NCBI RefSeq assembly: GCF_000185965.1
Contig: NC_014924.1
Coordinates: forward strand, 2,170,001 to 2,234,000
Length of the DNA: 64,000 nt
Origin: Pseudoxanthomonas suwonensis 11-1
GTDB lineage: Bacteria; Pseudomonadota; Gammaproteobacteria; Xanthomonadales; Xanthomonadaceae
Direction of reading: 5' to 3'
Shown piece by piece: positions 56,398-64,000 of this stretch (within the stretch, counting starts at the first letter, position 1; each line of letters opens with the position of its first letter). The notes beneath the pieces are model-generated. The model saw only the letters and a list, made by a program, of their open reading frames with translations, ran no database searches and was not told where the DNA came from. A program made the position numbers and the translations under genes.

Positions 56398-58419
56398 TCA
56401 GTTCTCGTCTACGGGTCGGATGGAATCAGGCACGACGCGGGCGCCGTGCTGTTCGACCAGGCGGCGTACCGTCGGGTCGTTGAGGAAGGCCTGCTCGGCC
56501 GCGGCCTGGCGCGAACCGCGCTCACGGTCCATGCGCTGGTGAAGGGTTTCGGCCGGCGCCTCGCCGGTCTGGACCACGATCTTCGGCGGCGCGCCCAGCT
56601 GTCCGGCCAGGGCCTCGGCCAGTGCGCCCACCGAGCGCTCGGTGCGCAGGTATTCGAAGCCCGGGTCCAGGGCCAGGGTCAGCACGCCATCGACATGGCT
56701 GACGAAGGCGGTGTTGGACGCCAGCTGCCGGGCCGGGCCGCCGAGCTCGCAGGCGGAGACGCGCTCCAGCCAGTCCTCGGCATCGGCGATCACCGGACCA
56801 CCGGTCGGCGCGCGCGGCGCTGCGGGTGCGGCGACCTGCGGTGCAGGCGGAGCGACCGGTTCGGGCCGCGGCTCCTGCTCCGGCTTCGCAGCCGGCGCGG
56901 CGGGCTTCATCACGATGCCCGCCTCCAGCGCATCGGCGGCGAGAGGATGCGCGCTGCCGGTCGGCGCACGCGGCGCGGCCGGGGCCTGGTCGCGCTCGTC
57001 CGGCCAGGACGGCGCGGTGGACGCGCCGCGGGCCGGTGCGGGAGCGGGCGCCGGCGGCTGCGGGCGCGCCGCCTGGGTCGCAGGCACCTCCCACGGCGGC
57101 AGGTCGGAAGGATCGGCGGCGATCGTGGCCGGACGCGCGGGTTCGGCCGATGGCGCAGGCGGTACCGGCGCGGCGGGAACCGCGATGGCGGCGTCCGGTG
57201 CAACCGGCACGGCGGCCCGCGGGGTTGCAGGCGCAGCGGACGCACCCGCGCCCGCAGGCGCCGACGACGCGCGCTGGCCACCGCCGGAGGCCGATGCCCC
57301 GGTGCCCGCGCCACCGCCAGTCGGCGGCACGCCGGCATCTGCCTCGGGCCGGAACGCCAGCATGCGCAGCATGCTCATCTCGAAGCCGACCCGCGGCGCC
57401 GGGGCCAGGTCCAGGTCGCGGCGACCGTTGATCGCCATCTGGTACCAGATCTGGACCACCTCCGGCCGCACCCGGCCGGCATAGGCGTCCACGTCGATGC
57501 CCTCGTCCTCGCGGCGGGCGCCCGGCACCAGCTGCCGCACCTGGATGCGGTGCAGCGCCTCGGCCAGCGCCTCCAGCACGTTGCCCCAGTCCGGCGCGAA
57601 CCCGGCCAGGGTCTCGATCGTGCCCAGCAGGGCCTCGCCGTTGCCGTCGGCCAGCGCGTCCAGCAGCGCCGCGACCTGGGTGCGGTCGACGCTGCCGAGC
57701 ATGGTCTGGACCACGTCCTCGCGCAGGGCGCCACCAGCATAGGCGATGGCCTGGTCCAGCAGCGACAGGCCGTCGCGCAGGCTGCCATCGGCCGCGCGCG
57801 CCAGCTGGCGGATCGCCGAGGCATCGGCCTCGATGCCTTCGGCCGCCAGGATCTTGGTCATCTGGCCTTCGATCTGGCCCTCGTCCAGCCGCTTGAGGTT
57901 GAACTGCAGGCAGCGCGACAGCACCGTGACCGGCAGCTTCTGCGGGTCGGTGGTCGCCAGCAGGAACTTCACGTGCCCCGGCGGCTCCTCCAGGGTCTTC
58001 AGCAACGCGTTGAACGCCGCCTTGGAGAGCATGTGTACCTCGTCGATCAGGTACACCTTGTACTGCCCCCGCGAGGGCATGTACTGCGCGTTCTCGATCA
58101 CCTCGCGAACGTCGTCCACGCCGGTGTTGGAGGCCGCGTCGATCTCCAGCAGGTCGATGTAGCGCCCGGCATCGATGTCCATGCAGGCCGCGCACTGGCC
58201 GCAGGGCTCGGCGCTGGTGCCCTTCTCGCAGTTCAGCGACTTGGCGAAGATGCGGGCGATGGTGGTCTTGCCCACGCCGCGGGTGCCGGTGAACAGGAAT
58301 GCGTGGTGGACCCGCCCGGTATCGAGGGCGTTGCCCAGGGCGCGTACGACGTGCTCCTGCCCGACCAGTTCGGAGAACCGCTTCGGGCGCCACTTGCGGG
58401 CAAGAACCAGGTAGGACAT
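56398..58419 (-). CDS. dnaX: DNA polymerase III subunits gamma and tau
   Basis: 673 residues, clamp-loader ATPase. Walker A is [14 protein letters not shown]; the zinc module is [16 protein letters not shown]; Walker B is [10 protein letters not shown]; and the SRC motif is [10 protein letters not shown]. After domain III (about residue 370) comes a long Ala/Pro-rich linker (about 370-540) and a C-terminal tau domain (about 545-673). I see no A-AAA-AAG-like slippery site, so a frameshifted gamma form is not supported here. It starts the dnaX-ybaB-recR operon. Confidence 0.96.
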   Translation of the reverse strand: MSYLVLARKWRPKRFSELVGQEHVVRALGNALDTGRVHHAFLFTGTRGVGKTTIARIFAKSLNCEKGTSAEPCGQCAACMDIDAGRYIDLLEIDAASNTGVDDVREVIENAQYMPSRGQYKVYLIDEVHMLSKAAFNALLKTLEEPPGHVKFLLATTDPQKLPVTVLSRCLQFNLKRLDEGQIEGQMTKILAAEGIEADASAIRQLARAADGSLRDGLSLLDQAIAYAGGALREDVVQTMLGSVDRTQVAALLDALADGNGEALLGTIETLAGFAPDWGNVLEALAEALHRIQVRQLVPGARREDEGIDVDAYAGRVRPEVVQIWYQMAINGRRDLDLAPAPRVGFEMSMLRMLAFRPEADAGVPPTGGGAGTGASASGGGQRASSAPAGAGASAAPATPRAAVPVAPDAAIAVPAAPVPPAPSAEPARPATIAADPSDLPPWEVPATQAARPQPPAPAPAPARGASTAPSWPDERDQAPAAPRAPTGSAHPLAADALEAGIVMKPAAPAAKPEQEPRPEPVAPPAPQVAAPAAPRAPTGGPVIADAEDWLERVSACELGGPARQLASNTAFVSHVDGVLTLALDPGFEYLRTERSVGALAEALAGQLGAPPKIVVQTGEAPAETLHQRMDRERGSRQAAAEQAFLNDPTVRRLVEQHGARVVPDSIRPVDEN

Positions 58420-58493
58420 CGGCAGACCACGTTCGGCCGGGCTTCCGGCAGGACCGGCATTGTGCCATGCCCGCCCCGCCGACCGCCCCGCGC

Positions 58494-58522
58494 TTGTGGC
58501 AAGCCGGCGCGAGCGCTAGAAT
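58494..58522 (+). promoter_or_regulatory. Promoter of tRNA-Ser(GGA)
   Basis: TTGTGG (58494-58499) and TAGAAT (58517-58522) are separated by 17 bp. Transcription would start about 30-35 nt before the mature tRNA 5' end. Confidence 0.6.
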
Positions 58523-58562
58523 CGCCGGCCCTGCAGGCCGTCACGACGACCCGCCAGGTTCC

Positions 58563-58655
58563 GGAGAGGTGTCCGAGTGGTTGAAGGAGCACGCCTGGAA
58601 AGTGTGTAAGCGTCTAAACCGCGCTTCGGGGGTTCGAATCCCCCTCTCTCCGCCA
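58563..58655 (+). tRNA. tRNA-Ser, anticodon GGA
   Basis: 93 nt including encoded CCA. The acceptor stem GGAGAGG pairs with CCTCTCC, the anticodon loop is CTGGAAA on a 5-bp stem, a long variable arm (GCGTCTAAACCGCGC) is typical of tRNA-Ser, and the T loop has GTTCGAATC. Anticodon GGA reads UCC and UCU. It is directly followed by an intrinsic terminator whose left arm begins in the CCA end. Confidence 0.96.
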
Positions 58656-58700
58656 GATACGCAAAAGGGCCCCCGCAAGGGGGCCTTTTTGCGTATCTGG
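58653..58700 (+). terminator. Terminator of tRNA-Ser(GGA), first copy
   Basis: Arms of 22 nt (58653-58674 and 58679-58700), with a single mismatch, enclose a GCAA loop; five T residues lie in the 3' arm. The left arm includes the encoded CCA of the tRNA. Confidence 0.88.
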
Positions 58701-58825
58701 GGACGGGAGGGGACTTGATGAGAGCCCCAACGGGTTCGACCACCCGCGAAGCGGGTGGACACGACGGCGAAGCCGTCGCCCGAAGGGCAAGGCGCGCAGC
58801 GCCGCAGTGCATCCCCCTCTCTCCG

Positions 58826-58873
58826 CCAGATACGCAAAAGGCCCCCCGCAAGGGGGCCTTTTTGCGTATCTGG
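58826..58873 (+). terminator. Second copy of the tRNA-Ser terminator
   Basis: The same 22-nt arms (58826-58847 and 58852-58873) and GCAA loop as at 58653-58700, with a compensating-type difference in the GC run. It stands behind a TCCGCCA tail without a tRNA body. Confidence 0.85.
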
Positions 58874-59052
58874 GGACGGGAGGGGACTTGATGAGAGCCC
58901 CAACGGGTTCGACCACCCGCGCAGCGGCTCGCAATCCCCCTCCACCAGTCGCCCGCCTGCCATCCCCGCGCAGCAGATGGACACTACGGCCAAGCCGTTG
59001 CCCGAGGGGCAAGGCCTCAACGAGACCTGTGACTCCCCATCTTTCCGCCAGA

Positions 59053-59093
59053 AAAGCAAAGGCCCCCGCAAGGGGGCCTTTTTGCGTATCTGG
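59053..59093 (+). terminator. Third copy of the tRNA-Ser terminator
   Basis: GGCCCCC-GCAA-GGGGGCC followed by five T residues is intact, but the outer arm is partly lost (GAAAAGC against GCGTATC). The preceding tail reads TTTCCGCCA. Confidence 0.8.
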
Positions 59094-59352
59094 CCAAGTG
59101 AGGGGCTGGTTCGAACCCCACGGCTCGGCCACCCGCGCAGCGGGTGGCGCGAGTCGCGAAGCGGCTTGCAATCCCCCTCCATCAGTGGCCAATCCACCGT
59201 CCCCGCACAGCGGGTGGACACGACGGCGAAGCCGTCGCCCGAAGGGCGAAGCCCCAACGGGCTGAGTGAATTCCCTCTCCGCCAGAAGCGGAAAGCAAAG
59301 GCCCACGCAGGAGGCCCTTTTCCTATCTGGCCGAGAGAGGGGCTGGTTCAGC

Positions 59353-59785
59353 GGTGGCGCGGACAAGTGCCGGCACTTCCGTACGCGCCTGGGCGGAGCC
59401 TGCCCGGACGGCATCGACGTGTACTTCGAGAACGTCGGCGGCGCGGTGCTCGATGCGGTGCTGCCACTGCTGAACCAGCATGCGTGCATCCCCTGTGCGG
59501 GTTCATCGCCCACTACAACCAGGACGGCCACGCCTCCGGGAAGGACCGGAGCGCCGCCCTGCTGGCCACCCTGCTGTCCAGGCGCGCGCGGATGGAAGGC
59601 TTCATGATCCTCGACCACTACGCCACCCGCTTCGCCGCGTTCCGGCGCGACATCGGCCAGTGGGTCGACGAGGGTCGCGTGGTGCTGGGGAGGACATCGT
59701 CGACGGCCTGGAACAGGCACCGGCGGCACTCGCCGGCCTGCTGCACGGACGCAACCTCGGGAAGCTGGTGGTGAACGTGGCGGGA
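59353..59785 (+). pseudogene. Decayed NADP-dependent oxidoreductase (CurA/YncB family), C-terminal remnant
   Basis: The three plus-strand frames in succession carry pieces of one protein: GGADKC, then ACPDGIDVYFENVGG and LDAVLPLLNQHA; after a frameshift near 59500, FIAHYNQ, ARMEGFMILDHYATRFA and IGQWVDEGRVVL; after another near 59690, EDIVDGLEQAPAALAGLL and GKLVVNVAG. These match the C-terminal half of zinc-independent medium-chain reductases such as E. coli YncB/CurA. A stretch between the GGADKC and ACPDG pieces also seems deleted, and the N-terminal half is gone, replaced by the tRNA-tail array. Confidence 0.82.
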
Positions 59786-59855
59786 TTAGACACCTCCCGC
59801 CGGACCGCGACAGCTCTATGCTGTGGGCCCAGGCGACCGCCATGGAGGCACTGGA

Positions 59856-60686
59856 ATGACCGCGACCAGGCATGGACTGCGGCGCGAACACGCGATCCTG
59901 GCGACCTGCCTCGGCTGGCTTGGCCTGGCCACCGCCCACGCCGCCCTCGCCCCGCAGTACTACCAGCAGGCCCGCGAGAACGCGGCCAGCCACCTGCAGC
60001 TGCGGATCGACGAAGTGGTCCTGCTGCCGGACCAGCAGTCCGGCAACTGCGAGGTGCGGGCCACGGTGCTGCGCGACTTCCGTGAAAAGGCGGAGCCGGG
60101 CACGCCACTGCGCTTCCATCTCAACTGCCAGACCCCGGAGGTCACGCCGATGCCGGGCTCCAGTGCCTGGCACGACTACGAACGACTGCGCGATGCGCGC
60201 TTCGCCGAGGGCTTCTTCAATGCCAGCGCACCTGTGCATGGCCAGCTGGCGATCATCGCGGCCGAACGCGAAAGCCCCTGGTGCGAGGCCACAAGCGGCC
60301 GCTGCGACCTGGCGCCGGCCGAGCCGGCCGGTACGGCGCGGGTGCTGGAGTGCGTGGTCGAAGGCGAACCGCCGGAGCGGATGCGCGTCGGCGACGGCAC
60401 CTGGCAGGAATGGGATGGCGCCGCGTTCTCGCCGCAGCTGTGCGGTCGCCACGCCAGCGACCGGCGCCAGCGCGTGGCCTGGAGCTGCGACTGGCAGCCG
60501 CATGCATGGACGCTGGAATATGCCTCGGTCGACAGCCAGAGCCAGGGCGTCTACCGCCGGGTGGAAATCCTGGATCCGCGCACCGGCGCCTACCACCGCC
60601 GCATCACCGAGGACACCTTCGTGCTCGAAAGCGGCTCGCGGCTGGAGTTCAACCACTACGGGCAGTGCCGGCCGGTGCCGGACTGA
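59856..60686 (+). CDS. Exported hypothetical protein
   Basis: 276 residues. GGAGG lies 8 nt before the ATG at 59856. The N-terminus (ILATCLGWLGLATAHAALA) is a likely signal peptide. The body has six or more cysteines (NCEVR, LNCQTP, WCEATSGRC, LECVVEG), which suggests a disulfide-bonded periplasmic protein, and a late beta-rich stretch (YRRVEILDPRTGAYHRR). I do not recognise a family. It lies between the decayed oxidoreductase and the SRP RNA gene and has normal codon bias. Confidence 0.7.
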   Translation: MTATRHGLRREHAILATCLGWLGLATAHAALAPQYYQQARENAASHLQLRIDEVVLLPDQQSGNCEVRATVLRDFREKAEPGTPLRFHLNCQTPEVTPMPGSSAWHDYERLRDARFAEGFFNASAPVHGQLAIIAAERESPWCEATSGRCDLAPAEPAGTARVLECVVEGEPPERMRVGDGTWQEWDGAAFSPQLCGRHASDRRQRVAWSCDWQPHAWTLEYASVDSQSQGVYRRVEILDPRTGAYHRRITEDTFVLESGSRLEFNHYGQCRPVPD

Positions 60687-60748
60687 ATCGCACGCCCCTC
60701 GCCTGGTGGCGGCGGCTTCCGTGTTTTTCCGACCCGGGAAAAGGTGGC

Positions 60749-60850
60749 GGCCCCGCCGGCTTGCCTCGGCGCCCGCGTCGATCGATACCGTTGCTGCCTT
60801 CCGGCCCTGGCGGGATTTTCGACCTAGCGTCGCGAGGGGCCGACGGGGCC
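60749..60850 (-). ncRNA. ffs: Signal recognition particle 4.5S RNA
   Basis: About 102 nt on the minus strand. The ends GGCCCCGTCGG and CCGGCGGGGCC pair with one G-U, giving a closed hairpin, and the apical domain has CAGGGCCGGAAGGCAGCAACGG, the conserved GGAA tetraloop region that binds Ffh. A CCTTTTCC stretch follows the 3' end. Limits are approximate by a few nucleotides. Confidence 0.88.
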
Positions 60851-60959
60851 ACCATAGACGCGGGCCGCGCAGCGCGCGGCCCGGTGAGGCGCGCATTCTA
60901 GCCTATCGGCGCAGCGCGACGCCAACGCTGGTTCAGCGACGTCGCGGCGGCAGCGCCAC

Positions 60960-62018
60960 TCAGGGCGCCGCCTGCCTCGCCCCGGCCGGCACGATCGCCA
61001 GCGCATCCGGCTCGTTGCCGGTGGGCCAGCGCTGGACCACCTTCCACTTCGCGGTATCGACCACGGCGACCTGGTTGCCGCCGCTGATGGCGACGTAGAC
61101 CCGGCTGCCGTCGGGATCGGCGATTGCGCCGATGGGCAGCGCGGCGCGGCCGAGCATGGTTTCGCGGTACTCGACCCCCGGCTCGGCCAGCGGCACCACC
61201 GCCACCGGGGCGCGGTCGCGCACCGAGAACACGCCCAGGGTGGCGGCGCGGGCGTTGGTCACCAGGGCGTGCAGGCCGTCGGCGGTGAAGGTGACCCGGA
61301 TCGGGAAGCCGGGGCTGTCGAGCATGGCCACCATGTCCAGGGTTTCCGGGTCGTGCACGGTCACGGTGCCGGCCTCGCGGTTGCCGACCCAGACCGAGCC
61401 GTCGCGGGCCACGGCGATGCCCTCGGCGCCATCGCCGGCGGGCTTCTCCAGCACCTCGCCGGTGGCCAGCTCGACCCGGGCCACGGTGCCGGCCTCGACC
61501 TTGCTGACATAGGCATGCCGCCCGTCCGGCGAGAGCGCGACCATGTGGCCCTTGCCCGGGCCGATGTCGAACTCCCGGGCGATGCGGCCCTCCAGGTCCA
61601 CCTTGACCAGCGCGTCGCTGCCCTCGGTGGTGACCAGCACGTACGCGCCGTCGGCAGTGAAGCGCATGCCGTGCGGGCGGGTGTTCCTGCCCAGGTCGAT
61701 CCGGCGCAGCAACTGTCCGCCGTGGGCGTCGTACACGCCCAGGGTGTGGCCGGGCTCGCGGTGGCCGTACTCGCTGACCACGGCGATGCGGCCATCGCGG
61801 CTGACCACGATCTCGTGCGGCGCCGGCGCGGTCGCGGCTTCGCCCAGGCGCTGGCCGTCGGCCAGCGACAGCCGCCACAAGGTGTCGGCCGACTTGTTGC
61901 CGACCAGCAGGGTGCCACTGGGCCCAGGGGTGCCGGCGGCGGCGTCGCCGGCATGAACGGCGAAGGCACCAAGGGCGATCAGGGAAGCGGCCAGGCGCAG
62001 GGGGAATGCGGAAGCCAT
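60960..62018 (-). CDS. YncE-like YVTN beta-propeller protein, exported
   Basis: 352 residues with a signal peptide (cleavage near AVHAGDA). Repeated blade motifs such as LLVGNKSADTLWRLSL, VVSEYGHREPGHTLGVYD, AYVSKVEAGTVARVEL and VWVGNREAGTVTVHD define a seven-blade-like propeller. Members bind unknown ligands in the periplasm; some are linked to metal or cofactor handling. It lies 18 bp after moaE on the same strand and could be the last gene of the moa unit. Confidence 0.88.
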   Translation of the reverse strand: MASAFPLRLAASLIALGAFAVHAGDAAAGTPGPSGTLLVGNKSADTLWRLSLADGQRLGEAATAPAPHEIVVSRDGRIAVVSEYGHREPGHTLGVYDAHGGQLLRRIDLGRNTRPHGMRFTADGAYVLVTTEGSDALVKVDLEGRIAREFDIGPGKGHMVALSPDGRHAYVSKVEAGTVARVELATGEVLEKPAGDGAEGIAVARDGSVWVGNREAGTVTVHDPETLDMVAMLDSPGFPIRVTFTADGLHALVTNARAATLGVFSVRDRAPVAVVPLAEPGVEYRETMLGRAALPIGAIADPDGSRVYVAISGGNQVAVVDTAKWKVVQRWPTGNEPDALAIVPAGARQAAP

Positions 62019-62036
62019 GGGGAAGCGATCTCCGGG

Positions 62037-62498
62037 TCAGGACGTCGCGGGCGGGCTGCCGGGTTCGTCCGGGTGCAGCCACTGTGCCGGGCCGTCGGTA
62101 TAGCGTTCGTGTTTCCAGATCGGGACCCGCGCCTTGACCTGGTCGATCACATAGCGGCAGGCGTCGAAGGCCGCGTCGCGGTGGGCGGCACTCGCGCCGA
62201 CCCACACCGCCAGGCCGCCGATCGGCAGCTCGCCCACCCGGTGCACGCAGTGCACGCCGGCGATGGCGAAGCGCTGGACCGCCTCCTCGACGATGCGCTC
62301 GCCCTCGGCCACCGCCAGGCTGGCATAGGCCTCGTAGCACAGGCCGCTGACCGGCCGGCCGTCGTTGTGGTCGCGGATCCAGCCCTCGAAGCTGGCATAG
62401 GCGCCGGCCTCATCGCGCTGCAGGCCCTGGCGTCGCGGGGCGATGTCGAAGTCGCTGTCGGCCAGCTCGAAGCGGGCCAGCGGGCGCGGTGCATCCAT
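62037..62498 (-). CDS. moaE: Molybdopterin synthase catalytic subunit
   Basis: 153 residues. With MoaD thiocarboxylate it converts cyclic pyranopterin monophosphate to molybdopterin. Conserved segments are GAYASFEGWIRDHNDG, LCYEAYASLA, VHRVGELPIGG, and the active-site Lys in VKARVPIWKHE. The ATG at 62498 is 1 nt after the moaD stop. Confidence 0.96.
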   Translation of the reverse strand: MDAPRPLARFELADSDFDIAPRRQGLQRDEAGAYASFEGWIRDHNDGRPVSGLCYEAYASLAVAEGERIVEEAVQRFAIAGVHCVHRVGELPIGGLAVWVGASAAHRDAAFDACRYVIDQVKARVPIWKHERYTDGPAQWLHPDEPGSPPATS

Positions 62499-62499
62499 C

Positions 62500-62742
62500 T
62501 CAGCCTCCCGAGACCGGCGGGATGAAGGCGACCTCGCCGCCGTCGCGCGGCGGATCGCACCAGGCGGCGAAGGCGCCATCCATCGCCACCCGCAGGCGCT
62601 CGCGCGGCCAGGCCAGGCCATGGCGGGCGGCGGCCTCGGCGTACAGCGCGGCCAGGTCGGCGGCGGCGGTGTCGACCTCCTCGCGCTCACGGCCGGTGGC
62701 CTCGCGCAACGATGCGAAGTACAGCAGCACCACCCTGGCCAT
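62500..62742 (-). CDS. moaD: Molybdopterin synthase sulfur carrier subunit
   Basis: 80 residues, ubiquitin-like fold. The C-terminal PPVSGG carries the di-glycine whose thiocarboxylate donates sulfur. The ATG at 62742 overlaps the moaC stop as TGATG. The frame upstream of this ATG is not conserved. Confidence 0.95.
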   Translation of the reverse strand: MARVVLLYFASLREATGREREEVDTAAADLAALYAEAAARHGLAWPRERLRVAMDGAFAAWCDPPRDGGEVAFIPPVSGG

Positions 62743-63251
62743 CAGCCCACCTTCCCGAAATCGCGCTTGCCGCCCTGCTTGCCCAGCAGTTTGGCCGGGC
62801 CCAGGACGATGGCGTGCGACAGCGCCTTGGTCATGTCGTACACGGTCAGCGCCGCCACGGTGGCCCCGGTGAGGGCCTCCATCTCCACGCCGGTGCGTGC
62901 GGTGGTGCGCGCGGTGCATTCGATCCGCAGCTCACGCTCGCCATGCCAGTCGATGGCGATGCGTACGCCGTCCAGCGGCAGCGCGTGGCAGAACGGGATC
63001 AGCTCGTGGGTGCGCTTGGCGGCCATGGTGCCGGCGATCACCGCGGTGTCGACGATGCCGCCCTTGTTCGAGCGCATGCCGCTGGCACGCAGCTGCGCCG
63101 CCACCGCCACCGGGAACGCGACCTTGCACTGCGCGGTGGCGCTGCGCGCGGTCACGTCCTTGGCCGAGACGTCGACCATGGCCGGACGGCCCTGGGCGTC
63201 GACATGGGTCAGCGCGGCGGGCGCGCGGGGGGATCTGCTGCGTGTGGCCAC
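62742..63251 (-). CDS. moaC: Cyclic pyranopterin monophosphate synthase
   Basis: 169 residues. It acts with MoaA to turn GTP into cyclic pyranopterin monophosphate. Conserved motifs are [30 protein letters not shown], and [20 protein letters not shown] with the catalytic KALSH region. The GTG at 63251 directly abuts the moaA stop. Confidence 0.96.
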   Translation of the reverse strand: MATRSRSPRAPAALTHVDAQGRPAMVDVSAKDVTARSATAQCKVAFPVAVAAQLRASGMRSNKGGIVDTAVIAGTMAAKRTHELIPFCHALPLDGVRIAIDWHGERELRIECTARTTARTGVEMEALTGATVAALTVYDMTKALSHAIVLGPAKLLGKQGGKRDFGKVG

Positions 63252-64000
63252 TCAACCTCCGATCAGGTACATCTCGATGGGCCGGCGCGCGGGCGCCTGG
63301 CCGCGGATCTCGCTGTAGCGGTCGTCGCGGGCCGACCACAACCGGGCGACAGCCTCGGCCACGCCATGTTCGCCGCCGGCCAGGGCCGGCCTGAGGTCAT
63401 GTCCGCTGCCGGCGAACAGGCAGGTATAGAGCTGGCCGTCGGCGGAGACGCGGGCACGGTGGCAGTCGCCGCAGAACGGCGCGCTGACCGAATTGATGAA
63501 GCCGACCTCGCCCCCGCCATCGGCGAACGCGTAACGTTGCGCCACCTCGCCGGTATAGCCGGCGGCCAGCGGCCGCAGCGGCCAGCGCGCGGCGATGCGA
63601 TCGCGCAGCTCGTCGGCGCGCACCACCTGGGCCGGGTCCCAGCCATTGCAGGTGCCCACGTCCATGTATTCGATGAAGCGCACCACGTGGCCGGTGCCGC
63701 GGAAATGCTCCAGCAGCGGCAGCACCTGGTGGTCGTTGGTCCCGCGCAGGACCACGCAGTTGATCTTCAGCCGGCCGAAGCCGGCGGCCGCGGCGGCGGC
63801 GATGCCTTCCAGCACCGTGGCGACCTCGCCGCGGTTCCCGGACATGGCCCGGAACACGCCAGGATCCAGCGCATCCAGGCTCACCGTCAGCCGGCGCAGC
63901 CCGGCCTCGCGCAGGGCGCGGGCCTGGGCCGCCAGCAGCGCGCCGTTGGTGGTCAGGGCCAGGTCCTCGATCCCGGGGATGCGCGCCAGCCGCGCGATGA
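63252..64000 (-). CDS. moaA: GTP 3',8-cyclase MoaA, C-terminal part (runs off the window end)
   Basis: About 249 codons are visible, without the start and the N-terminal radical-SAM CxxxCxxC motif, which lie beyond the window. The C-terminal Fe-S cluster ligands are in FCGDCHRARVSADGQLYTCLF, and the terminal Gly-Gly is present (MYLIGG). The barrel part contains RLTVSLDALDPGVF and VRFIEYMDVG. It is the first gene of moaA-moaC-moaD-moaE seen here. Confidence 0.95.
   Translation of the reverse strand, partial: IARLARIPGIEDLALTTNGALLAAQARALREAGLRRLTVSLDALDPGVFRAMSGNRGEVATVLEGIAAAAAAGFGRLKINCVVLRGTNDHQVLPLLEHFRGTGHVVRFIEYMDVGTCNGWDPAQVVRADELRDRIAARWPLRPLAAGYTGEVAQRYAFADGGGEVGFINSVSAPFCGDCHRARVSADGQLYTCLFAGSGHDLRPALAGGEHGVAEAVARLWSARDDRYSEIRGQAPARRPIEMYLIGG

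Larger units (their letters stand above)
58638..59345 (+). repeat. Tandem array of tRNA-Ser tail/terminator modules
   Basis: The last 18 nt of the tRNA plus its terminator and about 60 nt beyond (58638 to about 58752) recur almost identically 173 bp later (58811 to about 58925). Degenerate copies begin near 59037 and 59271. Each copy has a ...TCCGCCA tail followed by a GGCCCCC-GCAA-GGGGGCC hairpin and a T run (weak in the fourth). Between them are further shared modules with small hairpins (CACCCGCGAAGCGGGTG, ACGGCGAAGCCGT, GCCCGAAGGGC). No protein gene is supported here on either strand. Confidence 0.9.

Noticed and set aside
56398-58419. Programmed frameshift to make the gamma subunit of DnaX
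   Set aside because: No A-rich slippery heptamer is present at the end of domain III.
58541-59257. Minus-strand frames of up to 238 codons, and a longer 760-codon frame (58614-60896), over the tRNA array
   Set aside because: They repeat the translated tRNA and terminator sequences several times (segments like GIRTPEARFRRLHTFQA arise from antisense tRNA-Ser). This is a known source of false proteins.

Overview
The window reads as a chromosomal core segment of a high-GC gammaproteobacterium of the Xanthomonadaceae/Lysobacteraceae (Luteimonas, Lysobacter, Pseudoxanthomonas or Stenotrophomonas-like). This is an inference from gene content and order: rpoE-rseA-mucD next to lepA-lepB-DUF4845-rnc-era-recO; yceD-rpmF-fabH-fabD-fabG-acpP-fabF-pabB-mltG-tmk-holB-pilZ with no plsX; a stand-alone soluble RnfB; a TonB-dependent receptor beside an S9 peptidase; GTAG-type REP palindromes; and GATTCGT heptamer repeats. 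Genes are dense and often overlap by 1-4 nt, with strong G/C bias at third codon positions.

Layout. 1-4.0 kb: a truncated TPR/sulfotransferase gene, divergent from a TonB receptor with a strong terminator. 4-10.7 kb: S9 peptidase, DUF2147 protein, metG, a HAD-IB phosphatase, a small exported protein, rnfB. 10.7-18.2 kb (minus): nnr-tsaE, amiC, mutL-DUF1684-TraB/GumN. 18.2-23.3 kb (plus): queG, a repeat-rich spacer, xseA, then a glycosyltransferase/PAP2 pair behind a candidate Pho box. 23.3-33.7 kb (minus): nitrilase-GNAT pair, recO-era-rnc-DUF4845-lepB-lepA, mucD-rseA-rpoE. 34-36 kb: a fused beta-oxidation protein. 36-47.5 kb (minus): DUF4380 protein, then pilZ-holB-tmk-mltG-pabB-fabF-acpP-fabG-fabD-fabH-rpmF-yceD. 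47.5-54.6 kb: maf (yceF), a divergent GT39 glycosyltransferase, moxR-DUF58-transglutaminase, slp. 54.6-58.4 kb (minus): hinT, recR-ybaB-dnaX. 58.5-60.9 kb: tRNA-Ser(GGA), a tandem array of tRNA-tail/terminator modules, a decayed CurA/YncB oxidoreductase, an exported hypothetical protein, and the 4.5S SRP RNA gene on the minus strand. 60.9-64 kb (minus): a beta-propeller protein and moaE-moaD-moaC-moaA, with moaA cut by the window end.

How the genes work together. Three coherent systems dominate: the envelope-stress sigma factor with its anti-sigma factor and HtrA protease, carrying a near-consensus autoregulatory promoter; the type II fatty acid synthesis cluster continuing into folate, peptidoglycan-tailoring and replication genes; and molybdopterin synthesis. 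The most unusual items are (1) the array of repeated tRNA-Ser 3' tails each followed by a rho-independent terminator (58.6-59.3 kb), (2) inverted heptamer-repeat blocks placed right against the recR start codon, with a REP pair on the other side of recR, and (3) a Pho-box-like triple repeat in front of a glycosyltransferase/PAP2 pair that suggests phosphate-limited membrane lipid remodelling. No CRISPR array, insertion sequence, intact prophage or obvious new defence system was seen.
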